Source: Streptomyces soli
GTDB lineage: Bacteria > Actinomycetota > Actinomycetes > Streptomycetales > Streptomycetaceae
Assembly: GCF_003999195.1 (NCBI RefSeq)
Contig: NZ_RJVR01000259.1
Location: 56,750 to 120,749, forward strand
Direction: 5' to 3'
DNA length: 64,000 nt
The notes beneath the pieces are model-generated. The model did not search any database, was not told where the DNA came from, and saw only the letters and a list, made by a program, of their open reading frames with translations. Position 1 is the stretch's first letter, and every line of letters begins with the position of its first letter. This document shows, in pieces, positions 51,429-60,206 of this stretch. The position numbers were made by a program, and so were the translations under genes.

Positions 51429-54400
51429 TCAGTAGGAGAACTGCTGGATCTGCGTGCCGCCAGGACCGTACGTCCAGGCCGTGCGGGTGGCCGGGTCGAG
51501 CTGGATCGACGGGTCCTGCACGCCGTGCAGGAGGATGCCGCCCCGGCCTGTGACGATGAAGGCGTTCAGGGTGCGGACGACCTGTCCTGTGGTGAGGTCG
51601 ACGAGCTCTATCTGGCTGGTCGCGTTGTTGTCGGATACGACGCCCTGCTGGGAGCCGAAGTACACGGTGCCCTCCGGGGCCGCGAACGACACCAGGGCGA
51701 CGTGGTGGACGCCGTCCACGGCGAGCGATGCGGGCGTGCCCTTGCGCAGTGCGAACCCGTCACCCGTGGTCTGGGTGGCCTCGTCGTACGGCGTGAGAGC
51801 GGCGGTCGGCGCGATCTTGGTGCTGATCGCGGTGGCGGACACGGTGTAGAGGGTGCCCGCCCCGTCCGAGGCGAGGCCGTGTTCGCAGGCGGAGACCGAC
51901 CCGGCCGTGGTCACGGTCCTGGTGTCGAGGTCCACCTGGGCCGGGGCGACACCGCCGAGGCAGATGATCGAGGTGGCGATCTTGCCCAGGAACACCTCGC
52001 CGGTGGACTGGTCGATGTCCAGCAGGCTGTAGGTCCCGGCCGGGGTTTTGCCGTTGTTGTCGGCGAGGATCGGGTCGCCGGTGGTGCCGGTGGCAAGATC
52101 GACGGGGAGCACCGAGTCGGCGTTGCCCACCTTGGCGCGCAGCAGTACGGCGGCCCGGTCGCGCTTGGCGTCGACCCGTCCGGCGACCACCCAGTAGTCC
52201 GCGGCCCGCAGTGTCGAGCTGCCGACCAGGGTGTCGGTCGCGGTGTTCCACGTCTCCAACTGGACGTCACCGCCGGCCTGGCTCACGTGGCCGAGCAGTA
52301 CCCGGTGCGCGTCCGGGACGACGCCGATCACCTGGTAGTCCGAACCACTGCCGGAGTCCGAGGTCAGCACGGCGCCGTAGGCACCGGTCTCGGTGGAGTA
52401 GTGCCGTACCTCGGTGCCGCCGGCGGTGGTGCGCAGGGCGGCGACGGAGTCCTTGCCCGCCGCGGAGAAGCTCAGCACCGTACTGCCGTCGGGGGCGAGG
52501 CCGTCGTCGACGGACAGGTTGGAGACGGGTGATGCCTGGCCGATGACGTGCTGGTGGCTGTCGAGGGCGAGCACCCGCACGCTGTAGGTCGCGGAGGTGG
52601 TCAGGCCCAGGGACAGGGCGTCGAGACGGGCGGTGCCGGAGGTGGCGGACAGGGTCTTGCTCGCGGTGGAGGGGGTGTCCACTCCGTCGTTGTCCAGCGC
52701 CGAGCCGTTGGCGTTGCTGAAGGTGTTCAGCGAGCCGAAGAGCGTCGGGGCCGGGGCGGAGAACTCGACGATCGCGGACTTCGCGCCGGGGACATCCCCT
52801 ACGTCGTAGCGCAGACGGAAGTCGGGAGCGGTGCGGGTGACCTCGGCGGTGTGCGCGTAAGCGGTCCCGGAGGTGGACCCGGCGATGGTCGGTGCGTCCG
52901 GCCGGGTGGCTGCGGTGCCTCCGGCGATGCGAATCGGGGCGAACTCGCCGTACTTGATGAGGCTGGGGTTGCCGCCGAAGCCGGACAGGGCGATGCCGAT
53001 GCCGTAGAGGCCTCCGCCGCCCTTGAAGGCGTCCGCGGGGATGGTGACGGTGCCGGTGGTCTCGGTCAGGGTCTGGTGCCAGGCGGCGGAGAAGATCGGG
53101 CCGAGGACCGGGTTCCAGTGGCCGACGGTGGACACGACCAACTCGGGGGCGCGGGCGGTGCTGACGCCGGTGAGGTCGTAGGAGACGGTGACCGACTTCC
53201 CGGCCTCGGCGGTGGCGGGGGCCAGCGGCGCGGTGGACTCGACGTAACGGCCGTCGCTCGGGCCGATGGTCAGGGTGCGGTGCACGGTGGCCTGTGCCGT
53301 GCCGCCGATCAGCACCTGGAAGGTGAGGTCGATGTCGCGGTCGGTGCTGGAGGCCACCGGAAGCCCTGCGGCGGACAGCAGTTGACTGGGCGTCACCCGG
53401 ATCGCCGGGGTGTCGGAGGAGAAGGTGACCGGGTGCCCGGCGGCGACGGTGAGCGTGTACCGGGGCTTCGCGCCCTGCGGCAGTCCGGTGACGTCGGCGG
53501 CGAAGGTCACCGGGCCGACCAGGCCCTCGCCGTTGCCGCCGGAGGCCATGTCACCGAGGTCGATACGGTTGGGGTCGGTGGTCTCCAGGAAGGTGCCGCC
53601 GAGCCCGCCCACGGTGACCCGGTGGGCGACGGAGAGCCGTACGACCGAGGGGCCGTCGCTCTTCAGCTTGCCGCCCAGCGCCTTCTCGGTGGCGGCGGTC
53701 ACGTCGATCTGCGGTCCGACGTGCAGCGTCCGGTCGATCTGCGGCGGCGTCGGGACCGCGCGGCCGGTCTGCTCCAGCAGGTCCCGGACCTGCTTGGGGC
53801 TCAGGTCGTGCCCGGCGAGCCGGCCCGCCTGGAGTACGACCGCGGCGGCCGCGGCTATCTCGGGCGCGGACGCCGACGTGCCGCCGTTGAAGACCGGAGT
53901 GACGGCCTGCGCGCTGCCGCCTCCCTTGTGCTCGAAGGTGATGATGTTGTCGCTGGGGGCGGACAGGTCCACCCGGCTGCCGAATCCGGAGGAGAAGGAG
54001 CCGAAGCCGCTGATCCGGGTCTCCGCGAAGGTGCCGGTGCCGGCCTGCGAGTTGCCGGCGTTCGCCGGTACGGCGAGCGTGTCGTCCAAGGTGGTGCCGC
54101 CCGCCGCGATGGCGCCACTGTCGGGCACCTTGGACGGGGTGGTGGTCTGCGCGTCGTCGTCGATGGTGGTGGCGGAGGCGGAGTTCGCGGCCGTGTCGGT
54201 GGGGGTGCTGCCGCCGTCGGGGCCGACCGCGGCGGGGGTGTAGAGCCGGGTGCCGTCGTTGGAGGAGACCGACACCACGATGCCGTCCTTCTGGACGATC
54301 GAGGCGATCACGGACCGGACGAAGGGGTCGTCCTCCAGATAGCGGCCCGGGAACCCTTCCGAGTCGGTGCCGAAGCCGAGGCTCGCGGTGATGACGTCGG

Positions 54401-55604
54401 GGCGCGGCGACTGGTGGGCGGCGGCCAGCAGCGCGCCGGCAATCTGCTCGATCGTCGGCTCCTGGGGGACGACCAGCCGGTAGTCGGCCCCCGGGGCTAT
54501 GCCGAGCAGGTCGGTGTAACCGCTGCCGGTGGCGCCGTCGCGCTGCTGGTCGTGCGGGAGCGGGGACATCACACCGAAGTCGAGGAGCACTTCGCCGAGC
54601 GAGGGGTCCTGGTTCTCGGTGGAGCCGGACGGGTCGAGGGTGCCGTCGGTGCCGGCCACGTAGGTGGGGATCAGCGGCATCGACGGCAGGTCGAGGTAAC
54701 GCTTGCCGTCCTTCAGCACCGTGGTCGGGCCGTTGCCCTTGACGTAGTCGTCCCCGGCGTCCGCCATCGACTGGTCGGTGAGGTCGCCGATGGACACGTT
54801 GGTGATGGTCTCGCCGGTGCCGGGCTGCTGGCCGTAGCCGCTCTGAAGGGTGGAGAAGGCGCCTACCGCGTCGACTCCCCCGGCGTTGAGGAACGCCTGG
54901 GCGGAGGAGGACAGGGCGTAGTTCGAGGGCAGGTCGGCGGCGCTGGTCCCGGCGGATGGCGTCCCGTCGGCGGGCGCGGCCGCGGACCGTACGGCGGAGG
55001 CGGGCAGCGACTGCGCTCCGGCGCTCATGGTGTTGACGTAGCGGTCCGGCTCGGCGGAGGCGACTCCGGAGGCGCCCTGGAGGGTGTCGGCGACGGCCGT
55101 GGAGTCCTGCTGCTTCACCTTGACCACGTAGGTACGTGACAGGTCGGGCGCGGCGGCGCCCAGTTGGCCGCGTGCCGCCTCGGTCAGCGAGCCGGTGGCG
55201 GCCGTGGACAGCGAGGGGAACAGCGGGTGCAGGGAGGTGGCGCCCACTGCGCGCAGCTTGGAGTCCAGCGCCTTGTCACTGGTCTGCGGGGCGCGGGCGG
55301 CCAGTTGGTGCTGGGCCTTTCCGGAAAGCGCGGGCCCGGTGACCGACGTGTTCGGGTCCAGGGTGACCAGCACCTGGCCCGGCACCACCCCCTGGCGCTG
55401 GGCGGGCGGCTTGGCGGCGCCCTTCACACTGCCGTCCAACGGCGTCTTGACGGTGGGCGGTTGCCCGGAGCCGGCAGGGGCGGGGGAAGCGGGGGCGGCC
55501 GACGGAGCCGCGGACGCGGTGCCGGAGACCACGGCAGCGGCAAGGGCCGCCAGCGCGAGGGCTGCGGCGCCGTGGCGTCTGTATCGGGAATGCGCATGGA
55601 GCAT
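51429..55604 (-). CDS. large secreted sedolisin-like (S53/S8) serine peptidase
   Basis: A 1391-residue exported protein. The signal peptide covers about residues 1-32 (start ATG 55604, GGAAAGG upstream); a prodomain-like region runs to about 250. The catalytic domain has GEVLLDFG (Glu338, Asp342, spacing ExxxD as in sedolisins), GIAPGADYRLVVP, SVSSNDG (Asp450, oxyanion) and NGGTSASAPEIAAA (Ser577). I see no subtilisin His motif (HGT), which supports family S53 over S8, although annotation pipelines may call it S8. Residues 600-1060 are beta-sandwich-like domains and the last 330 a repeat-rich, propeller-like region (VDLTTGQVVRTLNAF). The divergent regulator at 55791 is probably its controller. 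Confidence 0.85.
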   Translation of the reverse strand: MLHAHSRYRRHGAAALALAALAAAVVSGTASAAPSAAPASPAPAGSGQPPTVKTPLDGSVKGAAKPPAQRQGVVPGQVLVTLDPNTSVTGPALSGKAQHQLAARAPQTSDKALDSKLRAVGATSLHPLFPSLSTAATGSLTEAARGQLGAAAPDLSRTYVVKVKQQDSTAVADTLQGASGVASAEPDRYVNTMSAGAQSLPASAVRSAAAPADGTPSAGTSAADLPSNYALSSSAQAFLNAGGVDAVGAFSTLQSGYGQQPGTGETITNVSIGDLTDQSMADAGDDYVKGNGPTTVLKDGKRYLDLPSMPLIPTYVAGTDGTLDPSGSTENQDPSLGEVLLDFGVMSPLPHDQQRDGATGSGYTDLLGIAPGADYRLVVPQEPTIEQIAGALLAAAHQSPRPDVITASLGFGTDSEGFPGRYLEDDPFVRSVIASIVQKDGIVVSVSSNDGTRLYTPAAVGPDGGSTPTDTAANSASATTIDDDAQTTTPSKVPDSGAIAAGGTTLDDTLAVPANAGNSQAGTGTFAETRISGFGSFSSGFGSRVDLSAPSDNIITFEHKGGGSAQAVTPVFNGGTSASAPEIAAAAAVVLQAGRLAGHDLSPKQVRDLLEQTGRAVPTPPQIDRTLHVGPQIDVTAATEKALGGKLKSDGPSVVRLSVAHRVTVGGLGGTFLETTDPNRIDLGDMASGGNGEGLVGPVTFAADVTGLPQGAKPRYTLTVAAGHPVTFSSDTPAIRVTPSQLLSAAGLPVASSTDRDIDLTFQVLIGGTAQATVHRTLTIGPSDGRYVESTAPLAPATAEAGKSVTVSYDLTGVSTARAPELVVSTVGHWNPVLGPIFSAAWHQTLTETTGTVTIPADAFKGGGGLYGIGIALSGFGGNPSLIKYGEFAPIRIAGGTAATRPDAPTIAGSTSGTAYAHTAEVTRTAPDFRLRYDVGDVPGAKSAIVEFSAPAPTLFGSLNTFSNANGSALDNDGVDTPSTASKTLSATSGTARLDALSLGLTTSATYSVRVLALDSHQHVIGQASPVSNLSVDDGLAPDGSTVLSFSAAGKDSVAALRTTAGGTEVRHYSTETGAYGAVLTSDSGSGSDYQVIGVVPDAHRVLLGHVSQAGGDVQLETWNTATDTLVGSSTLRAADYWVVAGRVDAKRDRAAVLLRAKVGNADSVLPVDLATGTTGDPILADNNGKTPAGTYSLLDIDQSTGEVFLGKIATSIICLGGVAPAQVDLDTRTVTTAGSVSACEHGLASDGAGTLYTVSATAISTKIAPTAALTPYDEATQTTGDGFALRKGTPASLAVDGVHHVALVSFAAPEGTVYFGSQQGVVSDNNATSQIELVDLTTGQVVRTLNAFIVTGRGGILLHGVQDPSIQLDPATRTAWTYGPGGTQIQQFSY

Positions 55605-55790
55605 GAGCAGGCCTTTCCGGTCGGACACGGCAGGCTGCCTGTCGGTACGCACTGCCACGAGCAGGGGCAGGCGAGGCGCCGCCTTCCTACTGGTGGAAGA
55701 TGTCAACCGAGACGGAAGTGACGCAAGGCAATCATGGTGACCGATGTTCGCCGGGTGGCGGAGAGTCGCCACCCGCAGGGCGGAGGGGTC

Positions 55791-56792
55791 ATGGAACTTA
55801 ACGTGCTGGGACTCACGGAGGAAATACAGCACGTCTACGCCGCCCTGGTGGGCCATCCGCGGTGCACTGCCTCCGAGTTGGCCGAGGCTTGCGGACTGTC
55901 CCCGGCCGGCGCCGGGCGGCTACTGTCGGTACTGGTCAGGGACGGCCTGGCGACCCGGACCGCCGGACGGCCGCCCCGCTTCTCCGCCACCGCCCCCGAC
56001 GTCGCGGTGACCGCTCTGATCGACGAGCAGCAGCACCGCCTCGACGAAGCGCGTTCCCAGGTGCACCGGTTGATGGAGACCTACCGGGAGGCGGCCCGGA
56101 TCGCGCACCCCGAGATGGCCGTGGAACTGCTCACCGACCGCGAGGACATCAGCTCGGCGGTGGGCCGGTTGACGGCCGACGCCCGGCGCGAACTGCGCGC
56201 GTTCGACCGGCCGCCGTACGTCGACCGCCCGGGAAGCAACCTCGACCAGCAGATCCAGCGGCAACGGCACGGCGTGATCCACCGGGTGATCTACGACCGG
56301 GAAGCGGTGGCCTGGCCGGGCAGGATGCACAACGACATCGCGCCCAGCATCAGAGCGGGGGAAAGAGCCCGGGTACGCCCCGGACTGCCCCTGAAACTGG
56401 TGATCAGCGACAGCCGGGCGGCCATCATCCCCTTCAGCCTCGCCGCCGGTGGCCAGTCGGCGGCCTACCTCATCCACCAGTCCCCCATGCTCGTCGCCCT
56501 GGAGTCCCTGTTCGAGGCCGAATGGGAGCGCGGCGTCGCCCTGCCGGACGCCGGAGCGCCTCCGGCCGGCAACCAGACCCAGGGGCCCGGCCCCGGCTCC
56601 GGACAGCCGGATCCGGACACCCGCTCCCTGTTGGCGCTGCTCGCCTCCGGCCTCACCGACGCGGCCATCGCCCGCTCCCAGGGCTGGAGCGAGCGGACCA
56701 CCCAGCGGCGAATCCACCGGCTGATGAGCGAGCTCGGCGCCTCAACACGCTTCCAGGCCAGCCTCACAGCGGCCCGTCGCGGCTGGCTGTGA
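55791..56792 (+). CDS. TrmB/LuxR-type transcriptional regulator
   Basis: A 333-residue regulator with an N-terminal TrmB-like winged helix (LNVLGLTEEIQHVYAALVGHPRCTASELAEACGLSP in parts), a central ligand domain with RHGVIHRVIYDREAV and PLKLVISDSRAAIIPF, and a C-terminal LuxR-type helix-turn-helix (LLALLASGLTDAAIARSQGWSERTTQRRIHRLM in parts). This layout is common beside secreted subtilase-type genes in Streptomyces. ATG 55791 follows GGAGGGG. It is divergent from the sedolisin-like gene, with 186 bases between starts, and probably controls it. Confidence 0.88.
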   Translation: MELNVLGLTEEIQHVYAALVGHPRCTASELAEACGLSPAGAGRLLSVLVRDGLATRTAGRPPRFSATAPDVAVTALIDEQQHRLDEARSQVHRLMETYREAARIAHPEMAVELLTDREDISSAVGRLTADARRELRAFDRPPYVDRPGSNLDQQIQRQRHGVIHRVIYDREAVAWPGRMHNDIAPSIRAGERARVRPGLPLKLVISDSRAAIIPFSLAAGGQSAAYLIHQSPMLVALESLFEAEWERGVALPDAGAPPAGNQTQGPGPGSGQPDPDTRSLLALLASGLTDAAIARSQGWSERTTQRRIHRLMSELGASTRFQASLTAARRGWL

Positions 56793-56795
56793 TCC

Positions 56796-57323
56796 TCAGC
56801 CGATGGGAGCCGGGAGCGGGACGACGTCGTAGGCGAGCTCTATGCTCGCGCCGGACGTCGGGTCGGCCAGCTCGACCCGCCAGCGGTCGGCGAACTGGTC
56901 GATGCCTTCGGCCATCGGGATCGTGCCGGAGATCAGTAGGGTGCCGGGGACGAACTCTCCGCGTTCCTTGGCGATGAACTCCTTAACCTGCTCGGCGCCG
57001 CGCAGGGCATGCTGCTGCTGGCGGATGTCGGCTGGTTCGGCCACCGGGGCGGTGCCGAGGTCGATCAGCCGCTCGGCGGCGTAGCGTTCCAGTCGGAGGA
57101 TCGGTGCCACCTGTTCGGGGTGGGCCCGCACCAGCTGGTTGCTTGCCCACGCGGCCAACGTCGGCCGGCGCAGTGCGGTGAGCCGGGCCCCGAGTTCGCG
57201 GTCGCCGGCCTGTCGGGCCCGGGTGGCATGCCGGGTACGGGCCGCGGTGAACCGGTCCGGCCGCAGCCCGTACAGCTCGTCGAGGACCGCCTGCTCATCG
57301 ACGGCGGCCGACCTGTCCGGCAT
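56796..57323 (-). pseudogene. chimeric open frame: actinobacterial hypothetical N-part joined to DUF2848-like C-part
   Basis: The first 65-70 residues (AVLDELYGLRPDRFTAARTRHATRARQAGDR in parts, RRPTLAAWASNQLVRAHP) match the start of a common actinobacterial protein that normally continues with long charged helices. From about residue 100 the frame instead reads EQVKEFIAKERGEF, PGTLLISGTIPMAEG and YDVVPLP, the C-terminus of a DUF2848/fumarylacetoacetase-related fold whose catalytic front is absent. The ATG at 57323 has an AAGGAGGGG. The frame is open (175 residues), so a protein may be made, but neither half is complete. Confidence 0.55.
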
Positions 57324-57379
57324 GCTCCCCTCCTTGGCCCACCGGACGCCGTGCGCTCGTCCGCGAAAGGGCGAAAGGC

Positions 57380-59365
57380 TCAGCGCGGATGCGCGGAGAA
57401 GACCTGGTGCAGGATGTCGATGTAGGCGCCGTGGCCGCTGGAGCTGGGCCAGTCCGTGGACGACTCGACCGCCGTCCCCTCGCCCCATTCGTTGTATGTC
57501 ACGACCAGCTGGAACGGCTCACCCGACGTGGCGACGGTAGTGGCGTCCTTGCGGAACTTGTCGAGGTCGCGCGGGACCGTCGGCTGCTTGTCGGTGTTCT
57601 TCCAGAAGCCGGGCGACAGGATCGCCGAGTACCCCTTCTGCACGTCCAGGCCGGAGGCGTACTGATGCCAGCCCGCCGGCTGGTTGGCGCAGTCCTGGTA
57701 GCCGCCGAACACCTTCAGCACGACGTAGTACCCCTCGGTCTTGTTGGCCTGCGCCCACCGGGTGGCCATGCCGCAACCGTCGCCGCCACCGCCGTACACG
57801 AAGATCACCGGTTTGCCGTTGACGTGCAGCCAGGTCTTCTGGCTGGAGTACTTGCGCAGGTACTCGAGGTTTTTCTTGATCTCCGTCGCCGAGGGGTCGG
57901 CGTATGCCTCGTTCTCGTAGTAAACGGTCCAGGAGAAGCCGAGTTTCGAGCCCTCGGACATCAGCAGGGGCAGCCGCTTGTCCTCGCGCTTGCCCGCGCC
58001 CCACCAGGAGGAGATGCCGGCCTGGAGACCGCCGTACTGCATGTCCTTGATCTGGCGGTCGACCGTGGCCACTTTGTCGACGTCGTACTTGCCGGCGGAG
58101 GGCGTGTACTGGCTGCCGCCCGGGGTGAAGTTCTCGGGGTACCAGGGGTAGTAGAAGGCGGCCCGCACCGGCAGTTTGGTGTTGGTGACGGCCGCCGTCT
58201 TCTTGGCGGCCGGCTTCGGTGCGGCGGCCTTGTGCGACGACGGTGTGGAGTTCGGCTTCGCGGACGCGGAAGGCCTGGCCGTCGGGGAAGAAAGAGTGGC
58301 GGACGGCTGGGCGTCGGCGACCGGTGACGCCGACGCGGCGCTGACGACTCGGGTCTGACCGTCCTGCCCGAAGAGGTTGAGGGTGTACGCGGTCGTGACA
58401 CCGGCGAAGGCCACCGTGGCGGCGGACGAGATGACCACGGCCTTGCCGAAGGACACACCTGCCGACTTCCGTGCGGCGGCTCGCAACGCCGCCCTCCCGG
58501 CCCTGGCAGAACCGCCGGCCACCGCAGTGGTGCCACCGGCCCCGCCCGCACCGCCGACTCCCACGCCCGACGCCACCAGCGCCACCAGGACGGGCGGAAC
58601 GGACACCAACGCCAGGTCGGCCAGCAGCCGCTCCGCCGGCACCACATCGACGACCACGCCACAGCAGGCCGGACAGGCGCGAACATGCCGGGCGATCCTC
58701 TTGCGCCACAGGCCCGCGGGCCGCCCGTCCCAACCGCCAAGAACCGTGTTCATCTCCGAGCAGCGCGGCACTGCCCCGAGCGCGCGGACGACCGACCGCG
58801 CGACTTCCAGGCGCGCCTTCATCCGCTGCACCCGGACCGCGGTCTGCGGCATCGGCAGCTCCATCGCGTTGGCCAGTTCGGTCCGCGTGAGCTGCCCCGC
58901 GACCTCCATCCACCACAGGGACAACAGCTCACGGTCGTCGACGTCCAGCCAGCGCGTGGCCTCGGCCGTTTCCTGCCGCTGGCCCGACAGGTGCAACACG
59001 GTGATCGTCAGGTCGACGAAGTCGGCTCCCGGATCGGCGAGCAGCGCCGTCTCCTCCAGGGACTCGATCCCGGCGGTCCCCGGCGCGCTGCGCCGCACCC
59101 GACAGTGCCGACGAACCTGCCGCATCGCTATGGCGACCAGCCAGGACCGGAACGCCTCAGGGTCACGCAGCTTCCGCACATCGCGGATCATCTGCAACAT
59201 GATCTCCTGCACGACGTCGTCCGTATCGGCCGGAGCGTCGAGCGCGCGTCCCACGATGTTGTAGATCAGGGGCAGGTAGTCGGCCACGAGCGCATCCAGG
59301 GCCCGCTGGTCGCCCTGCTGTGCGGCACGCACCACCGCCGCCTGCGACTGTGAATTCTCGGTCAT
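57380..59365 (-). CDS. membrane-spanning ECF sigma factor fused to an extracytoplasmic GH99-like hydrolase domain
   Basis: One 661-residue frame with five parts: ECF sigma region 2 (about 25-92, with TDDVVQEIMLQM), region 4 (about 143-190, QLTRTELANAMELPMPQTAVRVQ), a zinc-finger-like segment with Cys202, His227, Cys231, Cys234 and Cys235 (RHVRACPACC) resembling zf-HC2 anti-sigma domains, hydrophobic segments at 250-270 and 307-330, a Pro/Ser/Ala/Lys linker, and a C-terminal domain (398-661) beginning RAAFYYPWYPENF with ISSWWGAGKRED, VYYENEAYAD and TYNEWGEGTAVE, like GH99/GH71-type glycosidases. The basic stretch before 307 places the C-part outside. It would be a sigma factor held at the membrane by its own sensor; release mechanism unknown. 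No frameshift or stop separates the parts. Confidence 0.87.
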   Translation of the reverse strand: MTENSQSQAAVVRAAQQGDQRALDALVADYLPLIYNIVGRALDAPADTDDVVQEIMLQMIRDVRKLRDPEAFRSWLVAIAMRQVRRHCRVRRSAPGTAGIESLEETALLADPGADFVDLTITVLHLSGQRQETAEATRWLDVDDRELLSLWWMEVAGQLTRTELANAMELPMPQTAVRVQRMKARLEVARSVVRALGAVPRCSEMNTVLGGWDGRPAGLWRKRIARHVRACPACCGVVVDVVPAERLLADLALVSVPPVLVALVASGVGVGGAGGAGGTTAVAGGSARAGRAALRAAARKSAGVSFGKAVVISSAATVAFAGVTTAYTLNLFGQDGQTRVVSAASASPVADAQPSATLSSPTARPSASAKPNSTPSSHKAAAPKPAAKKTAAVTNTKLPVRAAFYYPWYPENFTPGGSQYTPSAGKYDVDKVATVDRQIKDMQYGGLQAGISSWWGAGKREDKRLPLLMSEGSKLGFSWTVYYENEAYADPSATEIKKNLEYLRKYSSQKTWLHVNGKPVIFVYGGGGDGCGMATRWAQANKTEGYYVVLKVFGGYQDCANQPAGWHQYASGLDVQKGYSAILSPGFWKNTDKQPTVPRDLDKFRKDATTVATSGEPFQLVVTYNEWGEGTAVESSTDWPSSSGHGAYIDILHQVFSAHPR

Positions 59366-59668
59366 GACTGGAGGAGGGTCCCTGATCGGCTACGGCATAA
59401 CAGAAATCGGCGAATGACCTTCGCACCACCCGCTGCGTCCGGCCGGGCCCGTCCGGCATCATGGCACGCCACTCCCCGGCCCGCCGGTCAAGGTTCAGCG
59501 TCAATCGCGCGAGCGCACGGCGTCGGCAGCCGTGGCCGAGATGGCGACGCTGTCACCCGGCGGCGCGGAAGCCGCGCAGGCGCAGGACTTCGGTCGCGCT
59601 CGCGCCAGGTATCGCGGTGCTCATCATCACTCCTCGGGGTTGCGGAGAGGGTCGAACTGACGGCCCAG
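59366..59668. other. gene-poor region upstream of the sigma-glycosidase fusion
   Basis: About 300 bases with no intact gene. The 5' leader and promoter of the fusion gene must lie in 59366-59460. The only frame worth noting is the short minus-strand one at 59553-59627; otherwise I see nothing in this stretch. Confidence 0.4.
59553..59627 (-). pseudogene. 24-codon start fragment with strong ribosome binding site
   Basis: Minus-strand ATGATGAGCACC preceded by GAGGAG opens a frame MMSTAIPGASATEVLRLRG that stops after 24 codons (TGA at 59553-59555). The leader carries a CsoR-like palindrome 42 bases upstream. The first residues resemble the N-termini of actinobacterial copper P-type ATPases or similar metal proteins, but the metal-binding motif is missing, so this is probably the 5' stub of a deleted gene. 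Weakly supported. Confidence 0.35.
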
Positions 59669-59685
59669 ATACCCCTAGGGGGTCA
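59669..59685. promoter_or_regulatory. CsoR-like copper operator (ATACCCCTAGGGGGTCA)
   Basis: A near-perfect palindrome with the TACCC-N4-GGGT pattern known for CsoR/RicR copper repressors. It lies between the minus-strand stub and the DUF305 fragment, both of which fit copper handling. Confidence 0.55.
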
Positions 59686-59687
59686 CG

Positions 59688-60035
59688 CACCACCGTCAGG
59701 CTATCGAGATGGCCGATCTGGCCGCCACCCGCGCTTCCTCCAGCGAGGTCAAGTCCCTCGCCACGACGATCAAGGGCGCGCAGGACCCCGAGATCAAGAC
59801 CATGTCCGGCTGGCTCACCTCCTGGGGCGCAGCCGTCCCCCAGGACATGAAGGGCATGGACATGTCCTCCGGCATGCCCGGAATGATGAGCACAGCCGAC
59901 ATGACCAAGCTCGAAAAGGCCTCCGGCACCATGTTCGACACCATGTTTCTGCAGATGATGGTCCAGCACCACAAGGGCGCCGTCGAGATGGCCACGACCG
60001 AGCAGAGCAAGGGCGAGTACGGCACGCTGTCCGGC
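59688..60035 (+). pseudogene. DUF305 family protein fragment
   Basis: The plus strand reads HHRQAIEMADLAATRASSSEVKSL, AQDPEIKTMSGWLTSWG, GMDMSSGMPGMMSTADM and FLQMMVQHHKGAVEMA, the Met/His-rich core of DUF305 proteins, which are secreted ferritin-like proteins often encoded beside copper genes. The signal peptide and the first helix before HHRQ are gone, and the final helix is replaced after SKGEYGTL by unrelated sequence. An ATG at 59709 gives an open frame of 145 codons to 60146, but without export signal and with a foreign tail. Confidence 0.7.
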
Positions 60036-60206
60036 CTCATTTCCTACCGCCGACTCACCACAGGCGAATCGGGGCATACCTGCCCAAACCATCACCCAAT
60101 CCGGCAGTGCGATCTGCGTCGCATTTTCCGGCAAAGACTTTCTTGATCTCGGGCGATTTGTTAGACATACCAAATTGATACGCACACGCGATTCGGGAAA
60201 CCCAGC

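Noticed and set aside
52548..55139. 863-codon plus-strand frame
   Set aside because: Antisense shadow of the sedolisin-like gene; composition is extremely Gly/Val/Arg biased.
57389..58327. Plus-strand frame opposite the sigma-glycosidase fusion
   Set aside because: No domain or start signal; the minus-strand fusion explains the codon bias.
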